A stretch of DNA of 64,000 nucleotides. Source: Entamoeba invadens IP1. Taxonomy: Eukaryota > Evosea > Mastigamoebida > Endamoebidae. Positions within the stretch are counted from its first letter, which is position 1. Each line of letters begins with the position of its first letter. This document shows positions 45,543-55,976 of this stretch, piece by piece. The notes under the pieces were generated by a model that saw only the letters and a program-made list of their open reading frames with translations, searched no databases and was not told the DNA's origin. The stretch is taken from positions 56,325 to 120,324 of the forward strand of contig NW_004443623.1 in NCBI RefSeq assembly GCF_000330505.1, written 5' to 3'. Position numbers and translations under genes: made by a program.

Positions 45543-46103
45543 ACATCACTTTTTTAGGCAAAATTACAATATTAATTAAATTGTAATTAACATTTTTTAA
45601 AAGTACTAATTTACTTTAGTATATTTATGAAATATTTTTAGTAAATCAAAAAATAATTAATCTATATAAATTTATTAGATTATTAATATACTACACTTTT
45701 AATTACTCAATACATTATTCTCTTATTATAGAATAAATATTTAGTTTAGTTCTTTCTCTGATGAGAGTCATCATTTATACAAAAGTTTCATTAAATCCGA
45801 TTTGAGCAATACCAAAACTTCATTAAATAAGTTTGTTTTTTACATTTCTAGCTTCTAAATTATATTTTTGATAATTTTAAATTAAAATATTTGTAATAGT
45901 AAATAAAGGGAAACAAAAATTAAAAAGGTTTTAAAAATTATTAAAAAAACATTGTCACATTTTAAAACAATCTAAATTTGACAATGTAATTGTTGTATGT
46001 GAATTAATTTAAGGTTTCTTGTTTATTATTTATTTTAATATAATGTAGATGTGTAATTTACTTTATATAAACAAACAACGAAAATCATTGAAATAATTAA
46101 AAC
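45543..46103. other. AT-rich spacer
   Basis: Between the GTPase start and the GH5 stop codon. It presumably includes the GTPase promoter. Nothing specific seen. Confidence 0.5.
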
Positions 46104-47834
46104 TTAATAAATTAAGAAAATGATAGCAAATGTGATGATAATGATTCCCGAACACCCAGATTCATTATCATACCAATCAGAGTCATTATATACCCCATCT
46201 AGTACAGGTGTTTCCTTAACAGACTCCATAAATGCATTATATAGCAATTCCATTCTTCCCTCACCAGGTGCCAATGTCTTTGACGTGTTATACAGTCCAA
46301 AGCATTGTTCGTGATATGTGTGATAGTTATAACTCAATTTATACTTCACAAAAGTTTCAATAATATCTGTGACCCAATTTTCGCCTCCTTTGTTGTTTTC
46401 AAACATTCTGAAATTGGCTCCGAACTCCCCAATAAAGACTGGAACACCAAAGAAAGCTTCAAGTGTTTGAATAGACTTTGTTGATATATCCAACTCTTCA
46501 TATCCAGCACCATACGCCCAACTGTTGTTATGGACATCAACAATAAAAGCAACTTCATTTGTTGCGCTCACTATTTTTAAGTCCATAGTAATGACATAAA
46601 TATGACCCTCAATAGGTAAGAATGGATGATCGAGAACAATCGTAGCATTTCCATTGATTGTCATTTTCCATCCGAAAGTGTTATCTACACCATAATTACC
46701 ATATAATAAGTTATTGTTATTATCAGTACTCGAAAAGACTTTAAATGTTGCATTTGTACTTTCCTTATCAAAATTGAATTGCCAGGTATAGTCTATTGTA
46801 TTATTACTGAAGTAATCATTGATTTTGATGTTATCAACAGTCACGCATGTGTTAATTCCATTCACAAATTTTAAAGCGACCCAATACGTGTTCCTGACAA
46901 ATTCAGTGTCTTTGGCATTCCAATAGATCTTCTTTTGTACCCAAATACTTGTGGTGATATCAGCAACTTCTTTTCTTATTGTGTATGCATAGACGTCCTT
47001 CCCTCCATATAACAAAATGTGACTATTTGGCCAATAATACTCGTCATTCATTGGATTACCTGTCATCCCCTGAAAAGTGTACCACCCTGGGGTGTAATCG
47101 TGATATTGGATGTTCCAGTTATTATCTTCTGCTTTAAATAAGTTCTTCCAATTTTCTATAGTGTACATTACACCATTTTTTGTATATCTCTTAGACGGTT
47201 CTAAAGACAACATGTGGTGGTTATCGACTTCTCGAATGGTCTTTATTAACTTGGAGTAGAAGGTATTCAACTCTTCATATGTATTCTCTTCTGTTTGATT
47301 GAACCTCAAACAAGGTTCATTAACAGGATCATACCCGGCTACACCTTCTTCATTATTATACCTTTTCGCTATATATCTCCAAAGGGCTATTAGGCGATTC
47401 TGTTCATCGTTTTTGTTGTCAAAGAGAGTGCCTGCACATTTAGAAAGATACCCCCCTTGTGGAATATGGAAGTTAAGAAGAAGTCGAATATTATTCTTCT
47501 TTGCTTCAGCTATTTCAGTGTCGAGCCAAGCAAACCCACTCTCTTTGTATTGATACGGTAAGGTGTCACTCTCAAACATTAAATAATGCAAATACATCCG
47601 GACTGTATTGAACCCCATTGAGGAAATATCCTTGTAGGCCTCTGGTGTGTGTTCGGGTATTATTCCAACAGTCGTATTGGTGTATGACTCGATGTGGTTA
47701 CTCATCGAAATCCCTTTGATATAAAATTCTTGTTTTGTTTGTGTGTCAAAGTATTTACCATTCTGAACACGAAGAAATGATAAAGTGGGTATGATGTAGA
47801 AGAAACAAAGTAAACACAAATAACTTTTATTCAT
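46104..47834 (-). CDS. GPI-anchored GH5 (cellulase-family) glycoside hydrolase
   Basis: 576 residues. Signal peptide MNKSYLCLLCFFYIIPTLS. The GH5 TIM barrel includes GFNTVRMYLHYLMF (about 74-87), RLLLNFHIPQGG and the acid/base Glu173 in GYDPVNEP. An invariant His lies in QYHDYTPGW (about 246), and the nucleophile Glu470 is in VPVFIGEFGANF. Residues about 285-440 are an inserted beta-rich region (WVALKFVNG, FGWKMTINGNA, EGHIYVITMDL) between the two catalytic glutamates, explaining the length beyond the usual 300-350. The C-terminus (ESGCSG + IIIITFAIIFLIY) is a GPI-attachment-like tail. It likely cleaves beta-1,4- or beta-1,3-glucans or mannans at the cell surface; substrate unknown. The ATG is preceded by a palindromic TATA box. 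Confidence 0.9.
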   Translation of the reverse strand: MNKSYLCLLCFFYIIPTLSFLRVQNGKYFDTQTKQEFYIKGISMSNHIESYTNTTVGIIPEHTPEAYKDISSMGFNTVRMYLHYLMFESDTLPYQYKESGFAWLDTEIAEAKKNNIRLLLNFHIPQGGYLSKCAGTLFDNKNDEQNRLIALWRYIAKRYNNEEGVAGYDPVNEPCLRFNQTEENTYEELNTFYSKLIKTIREVDNHHMLSLEPSKRYTKNGVMYTIENWKNLFKAEDNNWNIQYHDYTPGWYTFQGMTGNPMNDEYYWPNSHILLYGGKDVYAYTIRKEVADITTSIWVQKKIYWNAKDTEFVRNTYWVALKFVNGINTCVTVDNIKINDYFSNNTIDYTWQFNFDKESTNATFKVFSSTDNNNNLLYGNYGVDNTFGWKMTINGNATIVLDHPFLPIEGHIYVITMDLKIVSATNEVAFIVDVHNNSWAYGAGYEELDISTKSIQTLEAFFGVPVFIGEFGANFRMFENNKGGENWVTDIIETFVKYKLSYNYHTYHEQCFGLYNTSKTLAPGEGRMELLYNAFMESVKETPVLDGVYNDSDWYDNESGCSGIIIITFAIIFLIY

Positions 47835-47853
47835 TTATAATATTCAAAAGTTC

Positions 47854-47875
47854 TTCTTGTTTTATAAAACAAGAA
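47854..47875. promoter_or_regulatory. 22-bp perfect palindrome centred on a TATA sequence, GH5 promoter
   Basis: TTCTTGTTTTA joined to its exact inverse TAAAACAAGAA, 20-41 bases before the GH5 start codon. It contains TTTTATAAAA at its centre. It may be the core promoter or a dimer binding site. Confidence 0.4.
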
Positions 47876-48345
47876 AAACATGATTTTGTTTGTAATTGAA
47901 ATAATTTAACGACAGATTTGTAAAAATAAGATTTGGACTGTATTATATAGTTTATTTTATCATATCATATAATTGCAAACTTCAATTTAAGAAACCACAC
48001 ATTTATCAATTATCGAATATTAAATTCGTAAGATTCTTAAATAATTGACCTATTAAACACAATTAAAACATTTAAATTATCAATAATGTTTATTATCAAT
48101 AAATATTTTGCTATAATAATTGTCGTAATTATTTATAGTTAAGTATAATTATTTTAAACTATAGTAAGTTTATTAATAATTAATTAAAAATAATACTTAT
48201 TATACAATATATATACATTTATTATATAATATAGTTCTATTTAATGTTGTATTTCCAAAAGTCATAGTACTATTAATTATAATTGCCAATATTATTAATA
48301 AATAAATACAAAATAATAGATCCAAATTTATTATATCAAAAAAGC
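47876..48345. other. AT-rich spacer
   Basis: Divergent intergenic region between the GH5 gene and the RRM gene. No gene seen. Confidence 0.5.
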
Positions 48346-48434
48346 TAAAAATGAAAAAATAAAAATAAAAAAATAAAAATAAAAATAAAAATAAAAATAA
48401 AAATAAAAATAAAAATAAAAATAAAAATAAAAAA
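48346..48434. repeat. (AAAAAT)n hexanucleotide tract
   Basis: About 14 units, irregular at the left end. It lies about 90 bp upstream of the RRM gene start. Confidence 0.92.
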
Positions 48435-48523
48435 ACCCGGTTAAACGTGACGGTACTATTATTTTACCAATTTGATAGAACCCTATTATTTAACTATTTT
48501 TTAACCCACTTTATTAAAAACAC

Positions 48524-49423
48524 ATGTGCGCACAGATTGTTGTTGATGTTTTTCAAGACGACGTATCCGACGAACAGTTTTTATTAGAATTCAAAGAATT
48601 TGATCCGTTATATGCTGGGGATGGTGCTGGCATTCTCACGCCAACGAATGGGTACATATGCGAGTTTAAGACGAAAGGGGACGCGCAACGAGTCATTCAA
48701 AAATTTAAAAAGTTGATGTTTAAAGGTGTTTCTATTTCATTTAAAATCGACGAATTACAGTCGGTGAAGAAGTTCATTAAGTTCTATGGCATCCCAAAGG
48801 ACACAACAACGGACGAGTTCAAAAAGCTCTTCATTGATTATGGAATAGTCGATGTCCGTCTTTTGTACCAACCTATTGTTGTGAAACCAAATAAGAAGTA
48901 CGTCATAGTGAAGGACATGAAAACAGTAGAAAAGATACTCAGCATGAGTAAAAGCTTCGGGAACAAGAATTGGGTCTTTAGCATCCCAGCAAAGTCAATG
49001 CAAGTCGATGAGTTGAAGAGAGTGATGAACTCCAATAGCGATAAAAATGTTCTCTTAAACTGTTTGAATGAACATCTTGAAAGTGATGGGAAGGAACAAA
49101 GAGAAAATGATGATAAAAAGACTCGAAGGGAAGATGACCAAATGGAGGAAAAGAAATGCTTTGTATGTGGAGATGAGGAACATAACGCGACGAATTGCCC
49201 ATTTAAATTGAATTATAATATCCAAAAGGAAAAGGAAAGGAAAGATAAAGTGAATGAATTACTTACAAAAGATCAATACAAAAAACTCCAAAAATTGGTG
49301 GTCGAACTCGTTAATAAACAGAAGGATAAAATCAAAGAAGAAATACTCAAAGAAATGAAGGAAAATATTCGAAAAGAAATGATGGAGGAAATCACGAGAA
49401 ATTGTAAAGAGTTGGATGAATAA
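48524..49423 (+). CDS. RNA-binding protein: two RRM-like domains, CCHC knuckle, coiled coil
   Basis: 299 residues. Residues 1-78 and 80-158 look like two RRM folds (second: KKFIKFYGIPKDTTTDEFKK, LFIDYGIVDVRLL, KKYVIVKDM). Their RNP motifs are degenerate. A charged linker leads to a zinc knuckle CFVCGDEEHNATNC (C212-x2-C215-x4-H220-x4-C225). The last 70 residues are a highly charged helix predicted to coil. This build suggests binding to single-stranded RNA with self-association. The gene ends 64 bp from the convergent gene at 49488. No orthologue named. The domain calls rest on sequence pattern; the knuckle is certain, the RRMs likely. Confidence 0.75.
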   Translation: MCAQIVVDVFQDDVSDEQFLLEFKEFDPLYAGDGAGILTPTNGYICEFKTKGDAQRVIQKFKKLMFKGVSISFKIDELQSVKKFIKFYGIPKDTTTDEFKKLFIDYGIVDVRLLYQPIVVKPNKKYVIVKDMKTVEKILSMSKSFGNKNWVFSIPAKSMQVDELKRVMNSNSDKNVLLNCLNEHLESDGKEQRENDDKKTRREDDQMEEKKCFVCGDEEHNATNCPFKLNYNIQKEKERKDKVNELLTKDQYKKLQKLVVELVNKQKDKIKEEILKEMKENIRKEMMEEITRNCKELDE

Positions 49424-49487
49424 GTATTTGATGTAAACTGTTTTTTGTTTTAAAAATAGAAATAAAAACATTGTAATTGTAAAAGAA

Positions 49488-50240
49488 TCAAATTGTGTGA
49501 AAAGTGTGGTGTTTGGGGATGAGGTTCCGTCGTCTTCCTCTGTGTATTGGTGCTCTTTTTCGTTGAATATTTTTGGTTTTGTATTTTTCATACATCGCTT
49601 GCTGCATTGACTCATCAACTTTGTAATCATCTGATAACTTCTCTGTTATTTTTACTGCTTCATTGTAATATGTTTTCATTAATTCATAAGCTTTTAAAAG
49701 CGTGTCAATTCGTTTAAACTTCTTCTTTTTTGTTAATTTCTTCACAATCATTAATTGTGTAAAATAGAAGTCAATAGGAATAAACAGTTGTAGCATCAAA
49801 GATGTTTTGGTATCTTCTTTAAGATTTGAATGTTCAATTCTGAAATAAATGGAGTTTAAATTCTTAAGAATAAATAATCGGGGACTTTGTGTGGAAAACG
49901 ACTCGTAAAGTTTTTGAGCTATCGACTCAACAGTATCAAAAGTGAACTTTTTGTTCTGATATGAAACTTCCAAAAAATCCAAAAAGGAATTTTCACTCGA
50001 AAGAATGGATTGAATATTCGATGAAAGTTGTTCGTCCTTTATTTCTTTAATTCTTTTAAATCGATTATCAGTCATTTGCAACATAAATAACCAAACTTCA
50101 CTTTGTTCATTTAATGAAAGTATTAGTCTTTTTGCATCATTACTTATATCTTCTGCATCATCTTTTTGATTTTTATTGGGTTGTTCAAAATCTCCAATGC
50201 ACAATACAAACAAAGCAACAAGTAAGAAAAGTAAAAACAT
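49488..50240 (-). CDS. Secreted helical protein, family member A
   Basis: 250 residues. Signal peptide MFLLFLLVALFVLCIG followed by DFEQP, a phrase repeated right after the leader of member B (51170). The mature part is almost all helix (L, K, E, S, N) with no cysteines, and ends in a strongly basic tail (RKRAPIHRGRRRN). A central signature S-P-x-L-F-I-L-K-N-L-N and then FIPIDFYFTQL matches TPHWFLNVNML and FLIPKSLYLSLL in member B and LIPLFRFLQQL in member C. Function unknown. It may be a secreted or vacuolar protein. It lies head to head with member B, 929 bp apart. Confidence 0.7.
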   Translation of the reverse strand: MFLLFLLVALFVLCIGDFEQPNKNQKDDAEDISNDAKRLILSLNEQSEVWLFMLQMTDNRFKRIKEIKDEQLSSNIQSILSSENSFLDFLEVSYQNKKFTFDTVESIAQKLYESFSTQSPRLFILKNLNSIYFRIEHSNLKEDTKTSLMLQLFIPIDFYFTQLMIVKKLTKKKKFKRIDTLLKAYELMKTYYNEAVKITEKLSDDYKVDESMQQAMYEKYKTKNIQRKRAPIHRGRRRNLIPKHHTFHTI

Positions 50241-51169
50241 TTAATTAAATCTTTAAAATGAATTGTAAAAAAATAAAAATTCAATGTAAACAAAAAAAAA
50301 TCAATTGTGCTGTTAATTTGAGGTTATTTTGTACCATTTTTTGAAATTAAATAAATTTTATTAATTTGTCAAAACTAACAATTATTGACAATGTTTGTAT
50401 TTAAATAAATATATTCAAATTGAAATTATTTTTAAATTTGTAAAATATTCATATTATAAAAAATATATTTTAAGTAATGTATTAAAATTGGTAAAAATTA
50501 TTAACAAATGTTATTTAGACAAACATAATAAATATTTAAATGTGTTTAATTTTTAAAATATTTTGTTATTAAAATTGAGTTGAAATAATAAAAATTAATA
50601 AAAAATATTTAAAAATTAATACAAATTACCATTTAGAAAATAATAATTGACATAAAACATATTCAGCCTTTATTATAATAAGTATTATACTTTTTATTTT
50701 GATATTATTTGAACCAATTAAATAAATAGATTGTGGTTGACTTTTCAAATAACAAATTTTGTATTTTTAAAAACGTTCTTTTTTCAAATGTTTTATTATT
50801 ATAATATTTAAATTGTTTATTGGTTGAATAATTTAATTTGATTAATTATTATCAAGCATATAGAATGGTCCATTTCTTGACTTCCAAATTATTTTTAAAA
50901 TGGTCAATTGAAAACAATATTTATTTAAATATAAATATTTTTTTGTAACTTTTTCAAAACAAATAAATATTTTTAGATCAACAAAAATATAACCTTTTAC
51001 ATAAAATTATTTAAATTGTGTATAATTTAATTTTGAAGTTAACAACGATCTATTTTTGATCGGGAAATTACAATTGAAGTATATTAAATTTAAACAAATG
51101 TGGTCTGTTCTTAACGTTATAAAAATGTTGTTAATCTAATTTATCATACTTTCTCTTCGTCTTAATCGA
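50241..51169. other. AT-rich divergent promoter region between members A and B
   Basis: 929 bp, no ORF of note. Contains a CGATC/GATCG hairpin near 51047-51062. Confidence 0.5.
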
Positions 51170-51862
51170 ATGTATTTCTTTTTAATCACTGTTTTATTAT
51201 ATACTTCGAACGCATATTCAGATTTTGAGCAACCATTAAATTTAAATGGTCAAATATTTCTTCCTCTAACAGGTGATCTACAACGTGATGTTGATATGTT
51301 TATTGATAAATCACTGAATTATATTGAAATTTTGAGAAAACTTATTAGTCACTTAAAGTATTACAAAGACATATTGGTCCCACGTTTTTTAAGATCGGTT
51401 GAGACGAGTTTAGCAGCAGAAAAGGCCATTTTGAAATTAATTGAACTTATCAAAGGACGTGGCGGATTTAGTTCAAATGATATGGTTAAACTTTCAGAGT
51501 TGATAACTATCACATTCTATCCAGTAAATTCAAGAACTCCACATTGGTTTTTAAATGTTAACATGTTAGGAATGATGCAAAAAGTCAAAGATTCAAAATT
51601 AACAAGAGATCAAAAAGTGATTTTTACTCAAGAATTTTTAATACCTAAATCATTATATTTATCGCTTCTTAAAATATTAATGGATTTATGGAGAAACCCG
51701 GGATACTTTGGAAATCAAAGACTGAAAGATGCAATTGATAGACTGAGGTTTTATCTTGATGAAACGAAAAAGATTAACGAAGAAGCTTTGGAATTGTTTG
51801 GTGCAAACGAAAGAAAACAAGAAAATTATGCAAGACAATACAGAGAAGCAAGTGGAAGATAA
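51170..51862 (+). CDS. Secreted helical protein, family member B
   Basis: 230 residues. Signal peptide MYFFLITVLLYTSNAYS followed by DFEQP as in member A. The rest is helical and Cys-free with motifs TPHWFLNVNMLGMMQKV and FTQEFLIPKSLYLSLL, and ends with a charged tail (ERKQENYARQYREASGR). Alignment by eye with member A covers the central 60 residues plus the leader junction. Intact frame, ATG start preceded by AT-rich DNA. No family recognised. Confidence 0.7.
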   Translation: MYFFLITVLLYTSNAYSDFEQPLNLNGQIFLPLTGDLQRDVDMFIDKSLNYIEILRKLISHLKYYKDILVPRFLRSVETSLAAEKAILKLIELIKGRGGFSSNDMVKLSELITITFYPVNSRTPHWFLNVNMLGMMQKVKDSKLTRDQKVIFTQEFLIPKSLYLSLLKILMDLWRNPGYFGNQRLKDAIDRLRFYLDETKKINEEALELFGANERKQENYARQYREASGR

Positions 51863-52879
51863 AAACGAAACATGACAATTAAACAAAATTGTTAGTGTTT
51901 TGAAAATTGGTATTTTTGAAATAAAAATACTTTTTATAATAAATAACCAAAAGTTATTTTAATTTGAGTTGTAAAGTTAATAAAATTATTAAATTCGTTT
52001 TTATAGAAAAAAATTAAAGGTTTTAGAAGAAAATCTTATTAACATTTTATTTATAATTGTATATTTAATAAACAAATAAACTATTTAATTTTTTTAAATT
52101 AGTAAAAACTGATATCAATATAAATAATGAGTAATTGTGTTATACTTTTAACTACTTTGTCAACATTATACAATTTTAATCATAATATATCAACAATTAG
52201 TTTATCTTTCGAAAACAGATTTATTTTTTTATTAAAACAAGTATATACAAAAGTATTAAATATATGTGTTAATGTTTACATTATTATCAATAAACATTTT
52301 ATTTTTTTGATCTGTATTAAACTCATATTGATATTTTTTGTTTAATTTAATGTTTTGAAATTGTTTATTCTGAACAAAAAAATAAAGGTTTTCATATTTA
52401 ATAAAATTAAAGTAATTAAAAAGTGCCAAAAATGTTTATAAATCAAACGTTTTATTTTAGAAATTTAACATTTTTCTATGTTGCGGCAATGTTTACTTTT
52501 ATTAAACAAACATTGATTGACACTTTGACACAATCAATTGTTATTTTTATTTTAATAAATTAACATTAACCAATAACAACCATGACAGATTTTTTGACTT
52601 TTTTGACTTTTTTATCAAAAAATTACGAAATTTTACAACTTAAAATAAAAATAATACTTTTATTTATATATATTATAAATTTATTACATAACAGATTTAT
52701 TAATATTATATTTTTTTCGAAAAAAAAACAATATTTTGTTTCCATACTACTTTTGAGGATATGTTTTTTAAAGAATTAGTTAATTATAACTTTTATTTTC
52801 TTATATATTTGTTGTTTTTAATAATGTGTTTAATGACCAAAAAATATAACTTATTTAATTAAAACCCATTTACTTATTA
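51863..52879. other. AT-rich spacer
   Basis: No supported gene; the frames at 52127 and 52582 are AT-driven. It ends in the leader of member C. Confidence 0.5.
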
Positions 52880-53675
52880 ATGTTGTCATATTTATTATCA
52901 ATTATATTTATATTGAATTTTTTTCTGGTTGATGCTTCTCCGACCACTGAACAATTAGAGAGAGTTGCTGGTTTATTAACTTCCCACAAAGATGAAAATA
53001 GAAATTCTATATTACATATAAAGTTTCTCATCAATTTTTTAGTAATATACAATCTAGTCGAGCACAGCAATTTTAAAAGAAATCTGGAGACTCTTTGGGA
53101 AAAAGAAAATGAAAAACTTGATTTAGTGTCAAAATACATTGAAGATAAACCTTATTCCGAATCAAAATTTATTGTATTTATCAGAAGATTTTATGATATT
53201 CTAAAAGAAGGGAGTTACCCAAATATCATAATGAAAGTGTTGAGTAATTGGTTTAATGAAATCAAGAAAATAAAAGCAATTGAATTAACACCAGATTCCC
53301 CAGACTTTGAAGTTAAAACCAAATTAGGCCAATGTTTAGAATGGCTTAGGAGTTTTTTTGGGGTATGATCTTGAAATGGTTTCAGAAGTCAAATTAATAC
53401 CTTTATTCAGATTTTTACAACAATTAAAACAAACAAAAAAGTTAATCAAAAACATTATTTTGGATTTAAATCGTGGACTCAAAGAAATGCCTACTAATCA
53501 GCAAGTCTATATAATTTATCAAGAGAGATTCTTTGAAAAAACTAAAACCTTGGAACAAGCACACGGTCAAACTGAACAAAAACAAGAAGAAGAAGAACCA
53601 AGTCCAAGTACGTCTAGACTCAGAAGAGTTTTTTCATTCAAAGGAAAAAAAGGAACCTCTCGAAAGGGGAAGTAA
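52880..53675 (+). pseudogene. Secreted helical protein, family member C, with one frameshift
   Basis: The first frame (162 codons) starts with a signal peptide MLSYLLSIIFILNFFLVDA and continues as a helical Cys-free protein to GQCLEWLRSFFGV and a TGA. The second frame overlaps it and continues the same kind of protein (GYDLEMVSEVKLIPLFRFLQ to a Ser/Pro-rich and basic tail SFKGKKGTSRKGK). The change of frame falls at T7-G4 (53353-53363), so it is a single-base indel or a sequencing error at a homopolymer. There is no decay elsewhere, so the gene is either freshly broken or intact in reality. LIPLFRF aligns with FIPIDFYF and FLIPKSLY of members A and B. Confidence 0.6.
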
Positions 53676-53831
53676 AAATTCGGTTAATGATATTAATTAT
53701 AATTATTTCATTATTGATTATAATATATGATATATCAATAATACTTAATTTAATACAAACATACTTATATTATGTTAATTATTATTATCAAATTGATTTT
53801 GTTAATTGTTTTTTCAGTAAAAAAATATATA

Positions 53832-55347
53832 CAGTAAAAAGTGTCTTTTTGTGGGTTTTTGTGTTTGTGGGTTACAGGAGGCAGAATAATTACTTGACAA
53901 AGAATAAATTGATTGACAGAAAGATGATTGGCCAAAACGCCCAATTAACGATTTTTGGTTAGTTGTTTTAGGTTTATTTTTTCGGGAATTACCACTCATT
54001 CTATTTTTATAATTAGAAATTACTTGACAAAGACTAAAAACAGCGTTTTATTTTTCCAAAAACAAAAAATGGAACTGAACTCGATTAAGAAACGTCTTTT
54101 CGAACAATTCAGTTCTGGATCTCCTCCAATTCGCCAATTGTGAGTTTGAAAGGCTCGAGACTCTAGTGAAGCGCGTCAATGTTACTGCCGTAGACTTGGT
54201 GATCTCCATGGTATAATACATGGAAGTTGTCACAAATACTGGCAATTTAAATTTTTAGAATGGAATGTGTTACCCCGAGTTTCCCGATAACTCGATTTGC
54301 TATAACAATTCATTGATATGACTGACCAACACCGAAGTTTCAATTGAAGAAAAAAGCTTTCTTACTCTTCCTTTACAAATCAGATACAGTAACTGTCGCT
54401 ATTTTATCGGGTGGAGCAAAGAGTCGTTTGATGATTGCTGCATTTGAAAATATGTTAGAAAATGCACAAAACTCTCAATTAAACAATTTTATGTGTGTTT
54501 TTAAAAGCACGGTAAGTGCTCTTAATGTCACAAAGCTTTCACTTTATAAAGTGGAAACAATCATGTTTATGCATCTTCACAAAACACAGAAGGACATTTT
54601 AGGCATTCTAAACAGCCTTTTTGGTAATTGTGACTTCTTTGTTGCTTTGGTTTTATTTATTCTGTGACTTTCATAATTTTCTTCTCCATCTTGGCTTGGT
54701 TTTTCACTCCATTTTTTGGGAGTTTTGAACACATTTCAAATTCCAATTATTCGGTTATGAACTGAAGAGACATGATATCTCAAGCTCTGTCGATATCATG
54801 TCTGAAAAGAGAGTATAAAACAACAGTTTTTATCGGATAACAATTCTTTTTATGCTTTTTTTCAAATAATTTTTATGTTTTTAAGGTCAAGCATTCCTGT
54901 TATAATTATTACTCACATTCCTACTTATAGCAAAACCAAGTTTATGGTAAAACAAATGAATTAATTTATTCGAGAAATGTAAACAAAATCCCCTAATGAT
55001 GGTTCTCAAACCTTAATAAAAAATACTCTAAAATTTAAAAATAGAATTTTGTCATCCCTTTTTTCTTTGTCAAGTGATTTTTCAGCCTTCTGTACGTCTA
55101 TTTGTGGGTCAATAGACCAATCAAATGCAAAACCCACAAATAATTATTTTGCTCTTGAACCTTGAATTTAAGTACACTTAGATAAATAATATAGTTTTAT
55201 TATAATTAAAAAAACTACTATATTTTCTATAACACTGATTTTTAATGGAAAAAATGTTGAATAGAATTTACTTCACAATTCCATGATAAACCCACAAATA
55301 ATTATTTTTTCTCTGTTTAAAAACCCACAAATAAACACTTTTTACTG
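53832..55347. mobile_element. 1516-bp TIR element related to the 840-bp family
   Basis: Left end CAGTAAAAAGTGTCTTTTTG, right end inverse CAGTAAAAAGTGTTTATTTG, TA on both sides (53830-53831, 55348-55349). Sub-terminal TTTGTGGGTTTT motifs are repeated, as in the elements at 17667 and 44100, so the families are related. The inside holds an unrecognised decayed frame region (54061-54667; pieces MELNSIKKRLFEQFSSGSPP, CEFERLETLVKRVNVTAVDL and SGGAKSRLMIAAFENMLENA) that may be relics of the element's own gene. It also holds a perfect 12-bp-arm hairpin. Confidence 0.8.
54768..54803. repeat. Perfect 12-bp-arm inverted repeat inside the 1516-bp element
   Basis: AGACATGATATC and GATATCATGTCT separated by a 12-base loop. 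A strong hairpin in an otherwise AT-rich stretch. Confidence 0.75.
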
Positions 55348-55417
55348 TATATATATTATATAGTTATAATAAATTATAACTATATTATATAGTTACAATA
55401 ATATATATAGTCATGCG

Positions 55418-55517
55418 NNNNNNNNNNNNNNNNNNNNNNNNNNNNNNNNNNNNNNNNNNNNNNNNNNNNNNNNNNNNNNNNNNNNNNNNNNNNNNNNNNN
55501 NNNNNNNNNNNNNNNNN
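55418..55517. other. Scaffold gap (100 N)
   Basis: Exactly 100 N. It lies only 70 bp past the right end of the 1516-bp element, in low-complexity (TATA)n sequence that probably broke the assembly. Confidence 0.99.
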
Positions 55518-55976
55518 AGCTTATCGTGTAGTTAATTATTTAACTAATTTAAGTATAGTTATTGTTTAAAATCATTTATTTAAATCTAAAGAAATTTTTA
55601 ATTTTTTAATTTTTTCTTTTTGGAAATTCCAGTGTTTTGTAATTTTGAAAGATTTTGATGTTACGACCTGAAAATACTAAACTTGATAATAAACTTAATA
55701 AATATTTATTAATCAATGATGTATAGTTTTTATATAATTATGAACTGAATTAACTTTTATGGAACTAAATAAATAATGTAGTCTTTATATCCATTCTGAA
55801 TGAAACTATACCACAACTTATTTTGTAATTATATTATAATTATACAAACAATAATGGACTTTAATAACGTAAAATCGTAAAATCGTAACTGATTTTTTTT
55901 TCAAAAAACGGTTAAAATAATTGCAAATAATATTTTAAAGGAAATAAAGAATTTTTGAAAACTAAAATACAAAAAC
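55518..55976. other. AT-rich upstream region of the large gene
   Basis: No gene seen. Confidence 0.5.
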
